Shown: positions 1-8,616, counted from the stretch's first letter. The stretch is 30,958 nt of DNA from Streptomyces rimosus subsp. rimosus (GCF_000720725.1 NZ_JOCQ01000098.1:1-30958), one strand, 5' to 3'. Notes: generated by a model not told the origin, from the letters alone. Numbers and translations are program-made.

Positions 1-48
1 GGAGGGGAGGGGGCCCAGTCGCCACCGCACGAAAGCGCCCCCGCTCCC

Positions 49-549
49 TCATCCACCCCACCACCCCGAGCCCGCCCACACCCGAACCGGATCAAGATGC
101 AGCTCATACGGTCCCATGCACTCCGCGGCCAGCGTCGCGACCAGCACTCCGCAACCACCGCAAGCCATATTGCGCCCCCCGGTTCCGAGCGGCCCGCAGC
201 AGCCGTGGTGTACGCCCAGGCCATCGACCAGCCGTAGGTCGGGCACGTCGTCGGGGTGCACGATCACCGTGTCGCGGGGGCCGGCGGAGACCATGCCCGT
301 CATGTCCGGTGGCATGAGCAGGGTGCGGTCGTCGTCTCCTCCGCGCCGGCACCCGGGGACGGGCGCTACGAAAGGAGCACCCCACGGTTCGGGGTCGATC
401 GCGTAGTGGCCCGGCGGCACGGTGGAAGGTGCCAGGTTCGATTTCCGGTCGCGGTCCTTCTGGTGTGTCGACACGTCGGGTAAGGCGCCCAGCGCCCGCA
501 GTTCGGGTGTGAGGGCGGCGCCGCACTTGGCGCAGAAGAAGACGGTCAT
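49..549 (-). CDS. Small cysteine-rich hypothetical protein
   Basis: This 166-residue protein has no fold I can name. It opens with a CxxC pair (FCAKCGAAL, residues 6 and 9) like half of a zinc ribbon. Near the C-terminus lies a second cysteine cluster (HHGCCGP at about 116-121, then MACGGCG at about 129-135), so a four-cysteine zinc site is plausible. There is no signal peptide or membrane segment. It sits 19 bases after the stop of the helicase gene on the same strand and is probably co-transcribed with it. The start is the first ATG, but the ribosome binding site is weak. It resembles small conserved actinobacterial proteins of unknown role. A link to the helicase is inferred only from position. 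Confidence 0.72.
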   Translation of the reverse strand: MTVFFCAKCGAALTPELRALGALPDVSTHQKDRDRKSNLAPSTVPPGHYAIDPEPWGAPFVAPVPGCRRGGDDDRTLLMPPDMTGMVSAGPRDTVIVHPDDVPDLRLVDGLGVHHGCCGPLGTGGRNMACGGCGVLVATLAAECMGPYELHLDPVRVWAGSGWWGG

Positions 550-568
550 GGCAGCGGGTGACGGCCTC

Positions 569-3025
569 TCAGCTGCCCTCGGCAGGCCGTCGCGGCGCGT
601 GCCTCAGGAGTTCGGTCAAGAGGCGGACGGCGCCTCGTTTGTGGAGGGGGTCGTTGCCGTTGCCGCACTTGGGGGACTGGATGCAGGACGGGCAGCCGGC
701 CTCGCACTCGCAGGAGGCGATGGCCTTGCGGGTGGCGGCGAGCCATTCGGGTGCGGTGTGGAAGGCGCGTTCGGCGAAGCCCGCGCCGCCCGGGTGGCCG
801 TCGTAGACGAAGACGGTCGGCAGGAGGGTGTCGGGGTGCAGCGGGAGGGACACGCCGCCGATGTCCCAGCGGTCGCAGGTGGCGAACAGCGGCAGCAGCC
901 CGATCGAGGCGTGCTCGGCCGCGTGCAGGGCGCCGCCGAGCTGCTCGGGGTTCACCCGGGCCGCGTCGAGCTGGTCCTCGGTGACGGTCCACCACACGGC
1001 CCGGGTGCGCAGCGTACGGGGCGGCAGGTCGAGCTTGGTCTCGCCCAGCACCTCGCCGGTGATCAGCCGTCGGCGCAGGTAGGAGACGACCTGGTTGGTG
1101 ACCTCGACCGAGCCGAAGCACAGCCGCGAGTCGCCCCAAGGGATTTCCGTCTCGGTCTCCAGGATGGACACGGCGGTGGTGTCCCGGGCGGTCGTCGAAT
1201 ACGGCGGGTTCGCCTCCTGGACGAGGGCCACGTCGTCTTCCAGGTTCAGGTGCTCGACCAGGTACGTACGGCCCTGGTGCAGGTGGACGGCGCCGTCGTG
1301 GACGGTGGTGTGCGCTGCGGCCGCGTCCACCGTGCCCAGCAGCCGGCCGGTGCCCGCCTCCACGATCTGTACGGGCGAGCCGCCCTGGCCGCGGATGTCC
1401 GCCAGGTCGGCGGCCCGCTCGCGACGGGTCCAGTGCCACGCCTTGGCACGGCGGCGCAGCAGCTTGCGCGCCTCCAAGGAGGGCAGGATGTGCTGCGCCG
1501 TCGGGCCGAAGAGCGGAAAGTCGTCCTCGGTGAGCGGCAGTTCGGCGGCTGCCGCGCACAGGTGCGGGGCGAGGACGTACGGGTTGTCCGGGTCCAGGAC
1601 GGTGGACTCCACCGGCTGGTCGAACAGCGCCTCGGGGTGGTGCACGAGGTAGGTGTCCAGCGGGTCGTCCCGGGCGACGAGGACCGCGAGGGCCCCCTGG
1701 CCGCTGCGTCCCGCGCGCCCGGCCTGCTGCCACAGTGAGGCGCGGGTGCCCGGATAGCCGGCGATCAGGACCGCGTCCAGGCCGGAGACGTCCACGCCCA
1801 GCTCCAGGGCCGTGGTGGCCGCCAGGCCGAGCAGGTCACCGGTGTGCAGCGCGCGCTCCAGGGCGCGCCGCTCCTCGGGCAGGTAGCCACCCCGGTACGC
1901 GGCCACCCGCCCCGCCAGCGCACGGTTGATCGCCCCCAGCCGCTCCTGCGTGATGAGGGCGATCAGCTCGGCGCCGCGCCGGGACCGTACGAAGGCGACG
2001 GTGCGTACGTCCTGGAGGGCCAGGTCGGTCAGCAGGTCGGCGGTCTCGGCGGTGGCGGTACGGCGTACGGGCGCGCCCTGCTCGCCGTGCAGCTCCGTCA
2101 GCGGCGGCTCCCACAGGGCGAAGACGACCTCGCCGCGCGGCGAGGTGTCCTCCGTGACCTCGGCCACGGGCTGCCCGATGAGACGTTCGGCCGCCTGCGC
2201 CGGTTCGGCGGCGGTGGCGGAGGCCAGCAGGAAGACCGGATCGGACCCGTACCGGGCACAGATCCGCCGGAGACGGCGTATGACATGTGCCACGTGGGAG
2301 CCGAAGACGCCGCGGTAGCTGTGGCACTCGTCGATGACGACGTACCGCAGGGCGCGCAGGAAGGAGGACCAGCGGGGGTGGGCCGGGAGGATGCCCAGGT
2401 GCAGCATGTCGGGGTTGGTGAGGACGTAGTTCCCGTACTGACGCACCCATTCGCGTTCCTCGACCGGCGTGTCCCCGTCGTACACGGCGGGCCGCACCGC
2501 GCTGCCCAGCGGCGCCGCGAGTTCCCCGACGGCGCGCCGCTGGTCGGCGGCGAGCGCCTTGGTGGGCGCGAGGTACAGGGCCGTGGCGCCGCGCCCGTTC
2601 GGGGCCTCCGAGCCCGCCAGGAGGCCGGACAGCACCGGCACCAGATAGGCGAGCGATTTGCCGGACGCGGTACCGGTGGCGATGACGACCGACTCGCCGC
2701 GCAGCGCGTGCTCCACCGTACGGGCCTGATGCGTCCACGGGCGCTCGATCCCGGCGGCGCGGACGGCGTCGACCACCTCCGGACGGATCCGTGCGGGCCA
2801 TTCCGCATGGCTGCCGATGCGCGGGGGCAAGTGCTCCGTATGAGTGATGCGCGTAGCGCGGGACGCCCCCTGGGTGAGACGGTCCAGGACCGTGCGCGGG
2901 GAGGGGCTGGTGCCCCCGTCCGGGGGCAGCTGATTGGAGGCCATCGGCACCGAGTGTGTCACCGGTGTGACGGACAATGCGCACAAGGCGTCGTGCACGC
3001 CTGCTGGTAAGTGATTGAATGCCAT
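569..3025 (-). CDS. DEAD/DEAH-box helicase with C-terminal DUF1998/MZB zinc domain (MrfA/YprA type)
   Basis: An 818-residue superfamily 2 ATP-dependent helicase. Visible motifs are the Q-like region PWTHQ (97-101), Walker A ATGTASGKS (116-124), DECH box (232-235), SAT (269-271) and motif VI QQAGRAGRSG (433-442). The C-terminal part has the cysteine cluster CEC-x3-C-x2-C-x5-C typical of DUF1998, the zinc-binding domain of the COG1205 helicases. Bacillus subtilis MrfA (YprA) of this family acts in repair of mitomycin-induced DNA lesions, so a repair role is likely but is inferred by family. The start chosen is ATG at 3025. An in-frame ATG at 2944 (MASNQL) would give a shorter N-terminus and leave more room for divergent promoters. 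It is divergent from bldG with only 55 bases between the starts. Confidence 0.92.
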   Translation of the reverse strand: MAFNHLPAGVHDALCALSVTPVTHSVPMASNQLPPDGGTSPSPRTVLDRLTQGASRATRITHTEHLPPRIGSHAEWPARIRPEVVDAVRAAGIERPWTHQARTVEHALRGESVVIATGTASGKSLAYLVPVLSGLLAGSEAPNGRGATALYLAPTKALAADQRRAVGELAAPLGSAVRPAVYDGDTPVEEREWVRQYGNYVLTNPDMLHLGILPAHPRWSSFLRALRYVVIDECHSYRGVFGSHVAHVIRRLRRICARYGSDPVFLLASATAAEPAQAAERLIGQPVAEVTEDTSPRGEVVFALWEPPLTELHGEQGAPVRRTATAETADLLTDLALQDVRTVAFVRSRRGAELIALITQERLGAINRALAGRVAAYRGGYLPEERRALERALHTGDLLGLAATTALELGVDVSGLDAVLIAGYPGTRASLWQQAGRAGRSGQGALAVLVARDDPLDTYLVHHPEALFDQPVESTVLDPDNPYVLAPHLCAAAAELPLTEDDFPLFGPTAQHILPSLEARKLLRRRAKAWHWTRRERAADLADIRGQGGSPVQIVEAGTGRLLGTVDAAAAHTTVHDGAVHLHQGRTYLVEHLNLEDDVALVQEANPPYSTTARDTTAVSILETETEIPWGDSRLCFGSVEVTNQVVSYLRRRLITGEVLGETKLDLPPRTLRTRAVWWTVTEDQLDAARVNPEQLGGALHAAEHASIGLLPLFATCDRWDIGGVSLPLHPDTLLPTVFVYDGHPGGAGFAERAFHTAPEWLAATRKAIASCECEAGCPSCIQSPKCGNGNDPLHKRGAVRLLTELLRHAPRRPAEGS

Positions 3026-3080
3026 CGCGGCTGCCGATCCATGGGGGGCGACCGCTCGATAGCAAGGTGCTGGAGGATCC

Positions 3081-3422
3081 GTGGACCTGTCCCTGTCGAC
3101 CCGGACCGTTGGCGACCGTACGGTCGTCGAGGTCGGTGGCGAGATTGATGTATACACCGCGCCCAAGCTGCGTGAGCAGCTGGTCGAGCTCGTGAACGAC
3201 GGAAGCTACCACCTCGTGGTCGACATGGAGCGTGTCGACTTTCTGGACTCCACGGGGCTCGGTGTGCTGGTCGGCGGGCTCAAGCGGGTGCGGGCCCACG
3301 AGGGCTCGCTGCGCCTGGTCTGCAACCAGGAGCGCATTTTGAAGATCTTCCGTATTACCGGACTGACCAAGGTGTTCCCGATTCACACCTCGGTCGACGA
3401 AGCCGTCGCGGCCACCGACTGA
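3081..3422 (+). CDS. bldG: Anti-sigma factor antagonist BldG (STAS domain)
   Basis: This 113-residue single-domain STAS protein has SpoIIAA/RsbV architecture. The phosphorylatable serine lies in the DFLDSTGLG motif (Ser57), the position shown to be phosphorylated in S. coelicolor BldG. Unphosphorylated antagonist binds an anti-sigma kinase and frees its sigma factor. BldG is needed for aerial mycelium formation and antibiotic production in S. coelicolor. The start is GTG at 3081, with GGAGG at 3072-3076. The HATPase-family partner follows at 3531, the known bldG operon order. A hairpin at 3433-3457 lies between them and could set the ratio of single-gene to two-gene transcripts. Confidence 0.96.
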   Translation: MDLSLSTRTVGDRTVVEVGGEIDVYTAPKLREQLVELVNDGSYHLVVDMERVDFLDSTGLGVLVGGLKRVRAHEGSLRLVCNQERILKIFRITGLTKVFPIHTSVDEAVAATD

Positions 3423-3432
3423 CGGCTCGCCG

Positions 3433-3457
3433 GACCCCGCGCCGAGGGTGCGGGGTC
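3433..3457 (+). terminator. Hairpin between bldG and its partner; terminator or attenuator candidate
   Basis: GACCCCGC at 3433-3440 pairs perfectly with GCGGGGTC at 3450-3457. A further CC/GG pair lies inside, one mismatch away, around a GAG loop. No T-tract follows, as is usual in Streptomyces. It lies 10 bases after the bldG stop and about 70 bases before the next start, so it could cause partial termination. Established work in S. coelicolor reports both monocistronic and polycistronic bldG transcripts, which fits this placement. Confidence 0.55.
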
Positions 3458-3530
3458 GGAAGCAGTGGGGGGAACCGGGCTTGGCGGTCCGGCCCCCTGC
3501 GTTGCACGCCCGCATACCGAGGGGGATGGC

Positions 3531-4004
3531 ATGGCCACCGTCGAACTCCGCTTCAGCGCCCTTCCCGAGCACGTCCGCACCGCGCGACTGGTCGCGGCTG
3601 CCGTGGCGAGGCGGGCGGGCGTGGACGAGGCCGTGCTGGACGAGGTTCGGCTCGCCGTCGGTGAGGCGTGCACCCGTGCGGTGGGGCTCCACCGCGCCAA
3701 CAACATCGCGGCTCCGGTGCGCGTCGCCCTGGTCGAGGACGAGAAGAAGTTCTCCATCGAGGTGGGCGACGAGGTTCCGGGCAGCCCGGCCGGCGCCGGT
3801 GCGGTGCCCGGCGTCCGCGGCGTCGACGGCGAGCCGGTGCCCGGCGGGCCCGCGCTGGACAACGGCGACGCGGCGGAGGGCGATGACGAGATGGGCCTCG
3901 CGGTCATCAGCGGGCTGGTCGACGACGTCGAGGTGTCCTCCGGCGAGACCGGCGGCGTCATCCGCATGAGCTGGCCGACCACGCCGGCGCCGGTACTGCC
4001 GTAG
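3531..4004 (+). CDS. Anti-sigma factor, degenerate HATPase of RsbW/SpoIIAB type (bldG partner)
   Basis: A 157-residue Bergerat-fold protein encoded behind bldG, expected to be the anti-sigma factor antagonised by BldG. The ATG at 3531 follows a GGGGGA at 3521-3526. The N-box region reads VRLAVGEACTRAVGLH (39-54): the catalytic Glu45 is present, but the Mg/ATP-binding Asn expected four residues later is Arg49. The later glycine boxes are weak (GDEVPGS, then MGLAVISGLVDDVEV near 121-135). An acidic, glycine-rich insert of about 35 residues separates them. The C-terminal GGVIRMSW matches the last strand of the fold. By homology it binds a sigma factor. Whether it binds ATP or phosphorylates Ser57 of BldG is doubtful from this sequence. 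Confidence 0.88.
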   Translation: MATVELRFSALPEHVRTARLVAAAVARRAGVDEAVLDEVRLAVGEACTRAVGLHRANNIAAPVRVALVEDEKKFSIEVGDEVPGSPAGAGAVPGVRGVDGEPVPGGPALDNGDAAEGDDEMGLAVISGLVDDVEVSSGETGGVIRMSWPTTPAPVLP

Positions 4005-4028
4005 GGGGACTTCGGGTGGGCCGCTCCC

Positions 4029-4125
4029 GTAGAGCCGCCCTCCGTGAAGAGCCGCCCTCCCCCCAAGAGCCGCCCTCCGTCAGGAGCTGGCTGCCCTCTG
4101 GAACCGCCCTCGTAAGAGCCGCTTC
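4029..4125. repeat. Degenerate short tandem repeat, core AGAGCCGCCCTCC
   Basis: AGAGCCGCCCTCC occurs three times in quick succession (near 4031, 4048 and 4066), followed by decayed copies (GGAACCGCCCTCG and AAGAGCCGCTTCG) up to about 4125. The period is 16-19 bases. It lies just after the anti-sigma factor stop and is not in a credible gene. Confidence 0.6.
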
Positions 4126-4850
4126 GTACGGCATGGCGCCCGACGGGCCCCGCGATGGGCGTCGGCTGTACGTGGCGTACGCGTGATCTCCGAGGAACGG
4201 CGGCCTTCTGGCGCTCCCCGTACGCGGACATCTCGGACCCAACCGTCCCGTGGGCGACCACCCCTGAGTCCGGAACGCGCCCCCACGCCCCCGTTCGGCC
4301 CTACGCGCCCCACCTCTTTCGTGGCTCTTGCCGCGGCGGGCCCGGCCCTGGCCGAAACGCGCGTTCCGCAGCCCGGTCACCACCCCCACCCCGAGCACCC
4401 CCCTCTTCAGGCCACATCCGCACACCCGTAACCAGCGGACCCCGCGGACTCCCCGGACCCACAGGTCCCGCGCACCGGCCGCCTCCGCCTCCCCACCCGG
4501 CCGTACCGGGCGTACGGTCCGCCGTCGCCCGGCGCCCGCGTGGCCCCTACCGGAGTGCGTACTTCCGTGGCGGTACGGGGCGCCCGGCCCCACTGCGGCA
4601 TGCCTCGCACGTACGCCGTCGCCAGGCCCCGCCCGCCGTACCGCCGCCACCCCGCCGGACGGCCGGGCCCACGCGCACGCCCGTGCGCACCCCCGCTCCG
4701 GCCGATGACCACCGCCCACCCGCGGCCCGCGCCGGGCGCGTCCACCCCCCTCCCCGCAGCCCTCCCCGTGCCCGTCCGCGGCTGCCGTGAGCAGGGGCGT
4801 TAGGTAGGACCCTGAGATCATCATTCACTTGTCAGCGAATTATTCGCATT
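4126..4850. other. Long non-coding spacer, very C-rich on the plus strand
   Basis: No reading frame here looks like a protein. The longest ones on either strand encode low-complexity Pro/Arg/Gly/Ala strings with no domain and no ribosome binding site. The plus strand is strikingly rich in C runs (ACCCCTG, CGCCCCCACGCCCCCG, CACCCCCACCCCGAGCACCCCCC). The spacer ends at an abrupt shift to AT-richer DNA near 4820, which is the hppA leader and promoter zone. It could hold a long untranslated region or an unrecognised small RNA, but nothing in the sequence proves this. Confidence 0.55.
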
Positions 4851-4994
4851 CATTCGTCCAGGCGAATTGCGGCAAACGCGTCGGCGGTCACATGATTTTC
4901 GATCTTCGCTGCTTCTTCGCCTGATCTCTGTCCGATCTCCGCCCGTTCTTCGAACGATCTCGGCCGCCACCGGCGAATTCCCTTTGAGGCGCCC

Positions 4995-5023
4995 TGTTTT
5001 GATCCCGTGCCGCTACCTACAAT
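4995..5023 (+). promoter_or_regulatory. Candidate hppA promoter
   Basis: A good -10 hexamer TACAAT lies at 5018-5023. Upstream is TGTTTTGATC, and TGTTTT at 4995-5000 gives a 17-base spacer but is a poor -35. It lies in the AT-rich stretch before hppA and predicts a 5' leader of about 65 bases. The -10 is credible and the -35 is weak. Confidence 0.4.
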
Positions 5024-5095
5024 CCGTCCACAACTTTGCTCAGTTCGCCTGAGCGTGCATCCGCGCGCCCATGTGCCAAACGTCAAGGAGGACGA

Positions 5096-7492
5096 ATGGC
5101 GGGGCCTTACACCCCTCAGTTGCTGGAACACCCCTCTTACCTGGCCGAGCCATCGCTGACGTCGGGCAACCGCGGCATCGTGCTGGTGATCGCCGTCGTG
5201 GCGCTCGCGGCACTGGCCGTCGCGGCGGTGCTGGTGCGGCAAGTGCTCGCCGCCGGTGAGGGCACCGACAGCATGAAGAAGATCGCCGCCGCCGTGCAGG
5301 AAGGCGCCAATGCCTATCTCGCCCGGCAGTTGCGCACCCTCGGCGTTTTCGCCGTGGTGGTGTTCTTCCTGCTCATGCTGCTTCCCGCGGACAACTGGAC
5401 GCAGCGCGCCGGGCGCAGCGTCTTCTTCTTGATCGGCGCCGGTTTCTCGGCGGCCACCGGCTATATCGGGATGTGGCTGGCGGTGCGCAGCAATGTGCGG
5501 GTCGCCGCGGCGGCCCGGGAAGCCACGCCGGGCGAGGGCGAGACGAAAAAGGATCTCACCGCCGTCGCGCACAAGGCCATGAAGATCGCTTTCCGTACGG
5601 GTGGCGTCGTCGGCATGTTCACCGTGGGGCTCGGCCTGCTGGGCGCGTCCTGTGTGGTGCTCGTCTACGCGGTCGACGCGCCCAAGGTCCTGGAGGGCTT
5701 CGGCCTCGGCGCCGCGCTGATCGCGATGTTCATGCGGGTCGGCGGCGGCATCTTCACCAAGGCGGCGGACGTCGGCGCCGACCTCGTCGGCAAGGTCGAG
5801 CAGGGCATCCCCGAGGACGACCCGCGCAACGCCGCGACCATCGCGGACAACGTGGGCGACAACGTCGGCGACTGCGCGGGCATGGCCGCCGACCTCTTCG
5901 AGTCGTACGCCGTGACGCTGGTCGCCGCGCTCATCCTGGGCATGGCCGCCTTCGGCGACTCGGGCCTGGCCTTCCCGCTGCTGGTCCCGGCCATCGGCGT
6001 GCTCACGGCGATGATCGGGATCTTCGTGGTGGCGCCGCGGCGCGCCGACCGCAGCGGCATGACGGCCATCAACCGCGGCTTCTTCATCTCCGCGGCGATC
6101 TCGCTGGTCCTCGTGGCGATCGCCGTCTTCACGTACCTGCCGTCCTCCTACGCGGACCTGTCCGGCGTCTCGGACCCCGCGATCCTCTCCCGCAGCGGCG
6201 ACCCGCGGATGCTGGCCCTGGTGGCGGTCGCCATCGGCATCGTGCTGGCCGCGCTCATCCAGCAGCTCACCGGCTACTTCACGGAAACCAGCCGGCGGCC
6301 CGTACGGGACATCGGCAAGACCTCGCTGACCGGCCCGGCGACGGTGGTGCTCTCCGGGATCTCCATCGGTCTGGAGTCCGCGGTCTACTCCGCGGTGCTG
6401 ATCGGCCTGGCCGTGTACGGCGCGTTCCTGCTGGGCGGCGCCTCGATCATGCTGGCGCTGTTCGCGGTGGCGCTGGCCGGCACCGGCCTGCTGACCACCG
6501 TCGGTGTCATCGTCGCCATGGACACCTTCGGCCCGGTCTCCGACAACGCGCAGGGCATCGCCGAGATGTCCGGCGACGTCACCGGCGACGGCGCGCAGGT
6601 CCTCACCGACCTCGACGCCGTCGGCAACACCACCAAGGCCATCACCAAGGGCATCGCCATCGCCACCGCGGTGCTGGCCGCGGCGGCGCTGTTCGGCTCG
6701 TACCGCGACGCGATCGCCACCGCCGTACGGGACGTCGGCGACGCCGCCCGGGGCATGGGCCTGAGCCTGGACATCTCCCAGCCGAACAACCTGGTGGGCC
6801 TGGTGCTGGGCGCCGCGGTCGTCTTCCTCTTCTCGGGGCTGGCGATCAACGCGGTGTCCCGGTCGGCCGGCTCGGTCGTCTTCGAGGTACGCCGGCAGTT
6901 CCGCGAGAAGCCCGGGATCATGGACTTCACGGAGCAGCCCGAGTACGGGCGTGTCGTGGACATCTGCACCAAGGACGCGCTGCGCGAGCTGGCCACGCCC
7001 GGCCTGCTGGCGGTGCTCACCCCGATGGCCGTCGGCTTCTCGCTGGGCGTCGGCGCGCTCGGCTCGTTCCTCGCCGGCGCGATCGGCACCGGCACCCTGA
7101 TGGCGGTCTTCCTCGCCAACTCCGGCGGCGCCTGGGACAACGCGAAGAAGCTGGTCGAGGACGGCCACCACGGCGGCAAGGGCAGCGAGGCGCACGCCGC
7201 GACCGTCATCGGCGACACGGTCGGCGACCCGTTCAAGGACACCGCGGGCCCCGCGATCAACCCGCTGCTGAAGGTCATGAACCTGGTGGCGCTGCTGATC
7301 GCGCCGGCCGTGGTGAAGTTCAGCTACGGCGCGGACAAGAACGTCGGCGTACGGATCGTGGTCGCCGTCCTGGCCGTCACGATCATCGTCGGCGCGGTGT
7401 ACCTCTCCAAGCGCCGCGGCATCGCGGTGGGTGACGAAGACAACAACTCGGGGAAGGTGGCGCAGACCGCCGACCCCGCGGTGGTCTCCTGA
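5096..7492 (+). CDS. hppA: K+-independent proton-translocating membrane pyrophosphatase
   Basis: A 798-residue integral membrane H+-pumping pyrophosphatase with about 16 hydrophobic segments, which couples PPi hydrolysis to proton export. The signature DVGADLVGKVE starts at residue 225, followed by the acidic PPi/Mg motifs DDPRNAATIADNVGDNVGDCAG. A second acidic set appears near DTFGPVSDNAQGIAEM and a third in DTVGDPFKDTAGPAINP near the C-terminus. In GNTTKAITKG the Lys at 514 replaces the Ala of K+-dependent enzymes, so K+-independence is expected. The start is ATG at 5096 behind AAGGAGG (5085-5091). It is a single-gene unit, with its own promoter zone upstream and a strong terminator at 7519-7561. 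Confidence 0.97.
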   Translation: MAGPYTPQLLEHPSYLAEPSLTSGNRGIVLVIAVVALAALAVAAVLVRQVLAAGEGTDSMKKIAAAVQEGANAYLARQLRTLGVFAVVVFFLLMLLPADNWTQRAGRSVFFLIGAGFSAATGYIGMWLAVRSNVRVAAAAREATPGEGETKKDLTAVAHKAMKIAFRTGGVVGMFTVGLGLLGASCVVLVYAVDAPKVLEGFGLGAALIAMFMRVGGGIFTKAADVGADLVGKVEQGIPEDDPRNAATIADNVGDNVGDCAGMAADLFESYAVTLVAALILGMAAFGDSGLAFPLLVPAIGVLTAMIGIFVVAPRRADRSGMTAINRGFFISAAISLVLVAIAVFTYLPSSYADLSGVSDPAILSRSGDPRMLALVAVAIGIVLAALIQQLTGYFTETSRRPVRDIGKTSLTGPATVVLSGISIGLESAVYSAVLIGLAVYGAFLLGGASIMLALFAVALAGTGLLTTVGVIVAMDTFGPVSDNAQGIAEMSGDVTGDGAQVLTDLDAVGNTTKAITKGIAIATAVLAAAALFGSYRDAIATAVRDVGDAARGMGLSLDISQPNNLVGLVLGAAVVFLFSGLAINAVSRSAGSVVFEVRRQFREKPGIMDFTEQPEYGRVVDICTKDALRELATPGLLAVLTPMAVGFSLGVGALGSFLAGAIGTGTLMAVFLANSGGAWDNAKKLVEDGHHGGKGSEAHAATVIGDTVGDPFKDTAGPAINPLLKVMNLVALLIAPAVVKFSYGADKNVGVRIVVAVLAVTIIVGAVYLSKRRGIAVGDEDNNSGKVAQTADPAVVS

Positions 7493-7518
7493 CCGGACCG
7501 GCGTCCGCACTGCTCAAC

Positions 7519-7561
7519 GGGCGGGCGGACGGCGTGCCTTGAGCGCGCCGTCCGCCCGCCC
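7519..7561 (+). terminator. Intrinsic terminator after hppA
   Basis: A perfect 16-bp GC stem: GGGCGGGCGGACGGCG (7519-7534) pairs with CGCCGTCCGCCCGCCC (7546-7561) around an 11-base loop. It starts 27 bases after the hppA stop. No U-tract follows, which is normal for Streptomyces. Confidence 0.85.
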
Positions 7562-7696
7562 TGCCGTGTGCCCGGCCGCGGCCCGGTCCTTGGTGCAAAT
7601 GGCTGCAATGCGGCTGGTACGGGCCGACCGGCTCGGGGCCGGAGGCCTTCGGACGTGTATGTTCCGGGGCCGAGAGCCATGGAAGGGACCGATCCG

Positions 7697-8281
7697 GTGA
7701 AGAAGACGCTTGTGGCCGCGCTGGCCGGCGGTGCGGCACTGATGCTCGCGCTGACCGGTTGCAGTGACGACGACGGCAACAAAAAGCTCGACGACTGGGC
7801 CAAGAAGTTCTGCGACCCCGCCCAGGCCCAGTTCAAGAAGATCCAGGACGCCAACACGGCCATGCAGACGGCCGACAGCGGCGGCACCGACTCCAAGAAG
7901 GTCCAGGAGGCCGACTCCAAGGCCTTCCAGCAGATCTCCGACGCCTACGCGGCGCTGTCCAAGTCGCTGAGCCAGGCGGGTGCGCCGCCGGCCGACGGCG
8001 GCGAGGAGTCCCAGAAGAACGCCGTCAAGGAGCTCAACGACCTCTCCAAGGGCTACGGCGACCTCAAGAAGCAGGTCGACGGCCTGGACACCGGCGACAA
8101 GGGCAAGTTCGCGGACGGCCTGCGGTCGCTGTCGGACGGCATCAACAAGCTCAACAAGAAGAGCGAACAGGCGTTCAAGAAGCTGGAGTCCGGGGACGTC
8201 GGCAAGGCGATGGCCGGGCAGTCCGGCTGCCAGAACCAGAAGGCCACGGAGGGCGGCGGCTCGGTCTCGCCGAAGAAGTAG
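7697..8281 (+). CDS. Small secreted lipoprotein
   Basis: A 194-residue protein with a classical lipoprotein signal: KK at residues 2-3, a hydrophobic stretch AALAGGAALMLAL, and a lipobox LTGC giving lipidated Cys22. The mature part is hydrophilic and Lys/Asp/Ala rich, with heptad-like helical stretches (KKLDDWAKKF, ALSKSLSQ, INKLNKKSEQAFKKLE), so a helical extracytoplasmic domain is likely. I chose GTG at 7697, since it gives a normal-length signal after GGAAGGGA; an ATG at 7679 would add six residues. A -10-like TATGTT lies at 7658-7663. It matches the conserved lipoprotein between hppA and the methyltransferase in Streptomyces; its function is unknown. Confidence 0.86.
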   Translation: MKKTLVAALAGGAALMLALTGCSDDDGNKKLDDWAKKFCDPAQAQFKKIQDANTAMQTADSGGTDSKKVQEADSKAFQQISDAYAALSKSLSQAGAPPADGGEESQKNAVKELNDLSKGYGDLKKQVDGLDTGDKGKFADGLRSLSDGINKLNKKSEQAFKKLESGDVGKAMAGQSGCQNQKATEGGGSVSPKK

Positions 8282-8458
8282 GCCGCGTCGGACACCGTGC
8301 GCCGGGCGCGGCCGACACGCCGTCAGCCCGGCCGGGGCGGTGCCGGGTACGGCGACGTGTCGTCAGTCCGGCCGGGCTGCTCCCACCGCACCCCGGGGCA
8401 CGGCGACACGCCGTCAGGTACGGCCGTACCGCGCCGACCGCGCAGCGACCACGCCCGC

Positions 8459-8532
8459 CGCGCCCCGGACGCGGCCGAGCCTCACCGCGCCCCGGACGCG
8501 GCCGAACCCCTCCGCGCCCCGGACGCGGCCGA
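8459..8532. repeat. Three exact 20-base units spaced every 27 bases
   Basis: CGCGCCCCGGACGCGGCCGA occurs at 8459-8478, 8486-8505 and 8513-8532, an exact 27-base period. A second short motif, GACACGCCGTCAG or a close variant, is scattered around it (about 8314, 8405, 8531 and 8563). The whole 8282-8616 spacer holds no credible gene. Confidence 0.8.
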
Positions 8533-8616
8533 CACGCCGTCAGGTACGCCGGGGGCCGCGTCCGACACGCCGTCGGGCGCGACCCGGCGGCCGCGGTACG
8601 GCGGGGCCGTGGCCGT

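Noticed and set aside
1836..3692. 618-codon minus-strand frame spanning bldG and helicase
   Set aside because: It crosses bldG antisense and then the helicase in another frame. A shadow.
3958..4824. Minus-strand open frame in the long spacer before hppA
   Set aside because: Gly/Arg/Ala-rich product, no ribosome binding site, and it overlaps the end of the anti-sigma gene. The C-rich strand alone explains the lack of stops.
4850..7510. 886-codon minus-strand open frame opposite hppA
   Set aside because: Antisense shadow of hppA. Its product is a His/Asp/Arg/Gly-rich string without any domain, which is typical of the complementary frame of high-GC genes.
8459..8532. Possible CRISPR array
   Set aside because: The three 20-base units are separated by only 7 bases. 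There is no spacer of CRISPR length and no cas gene.
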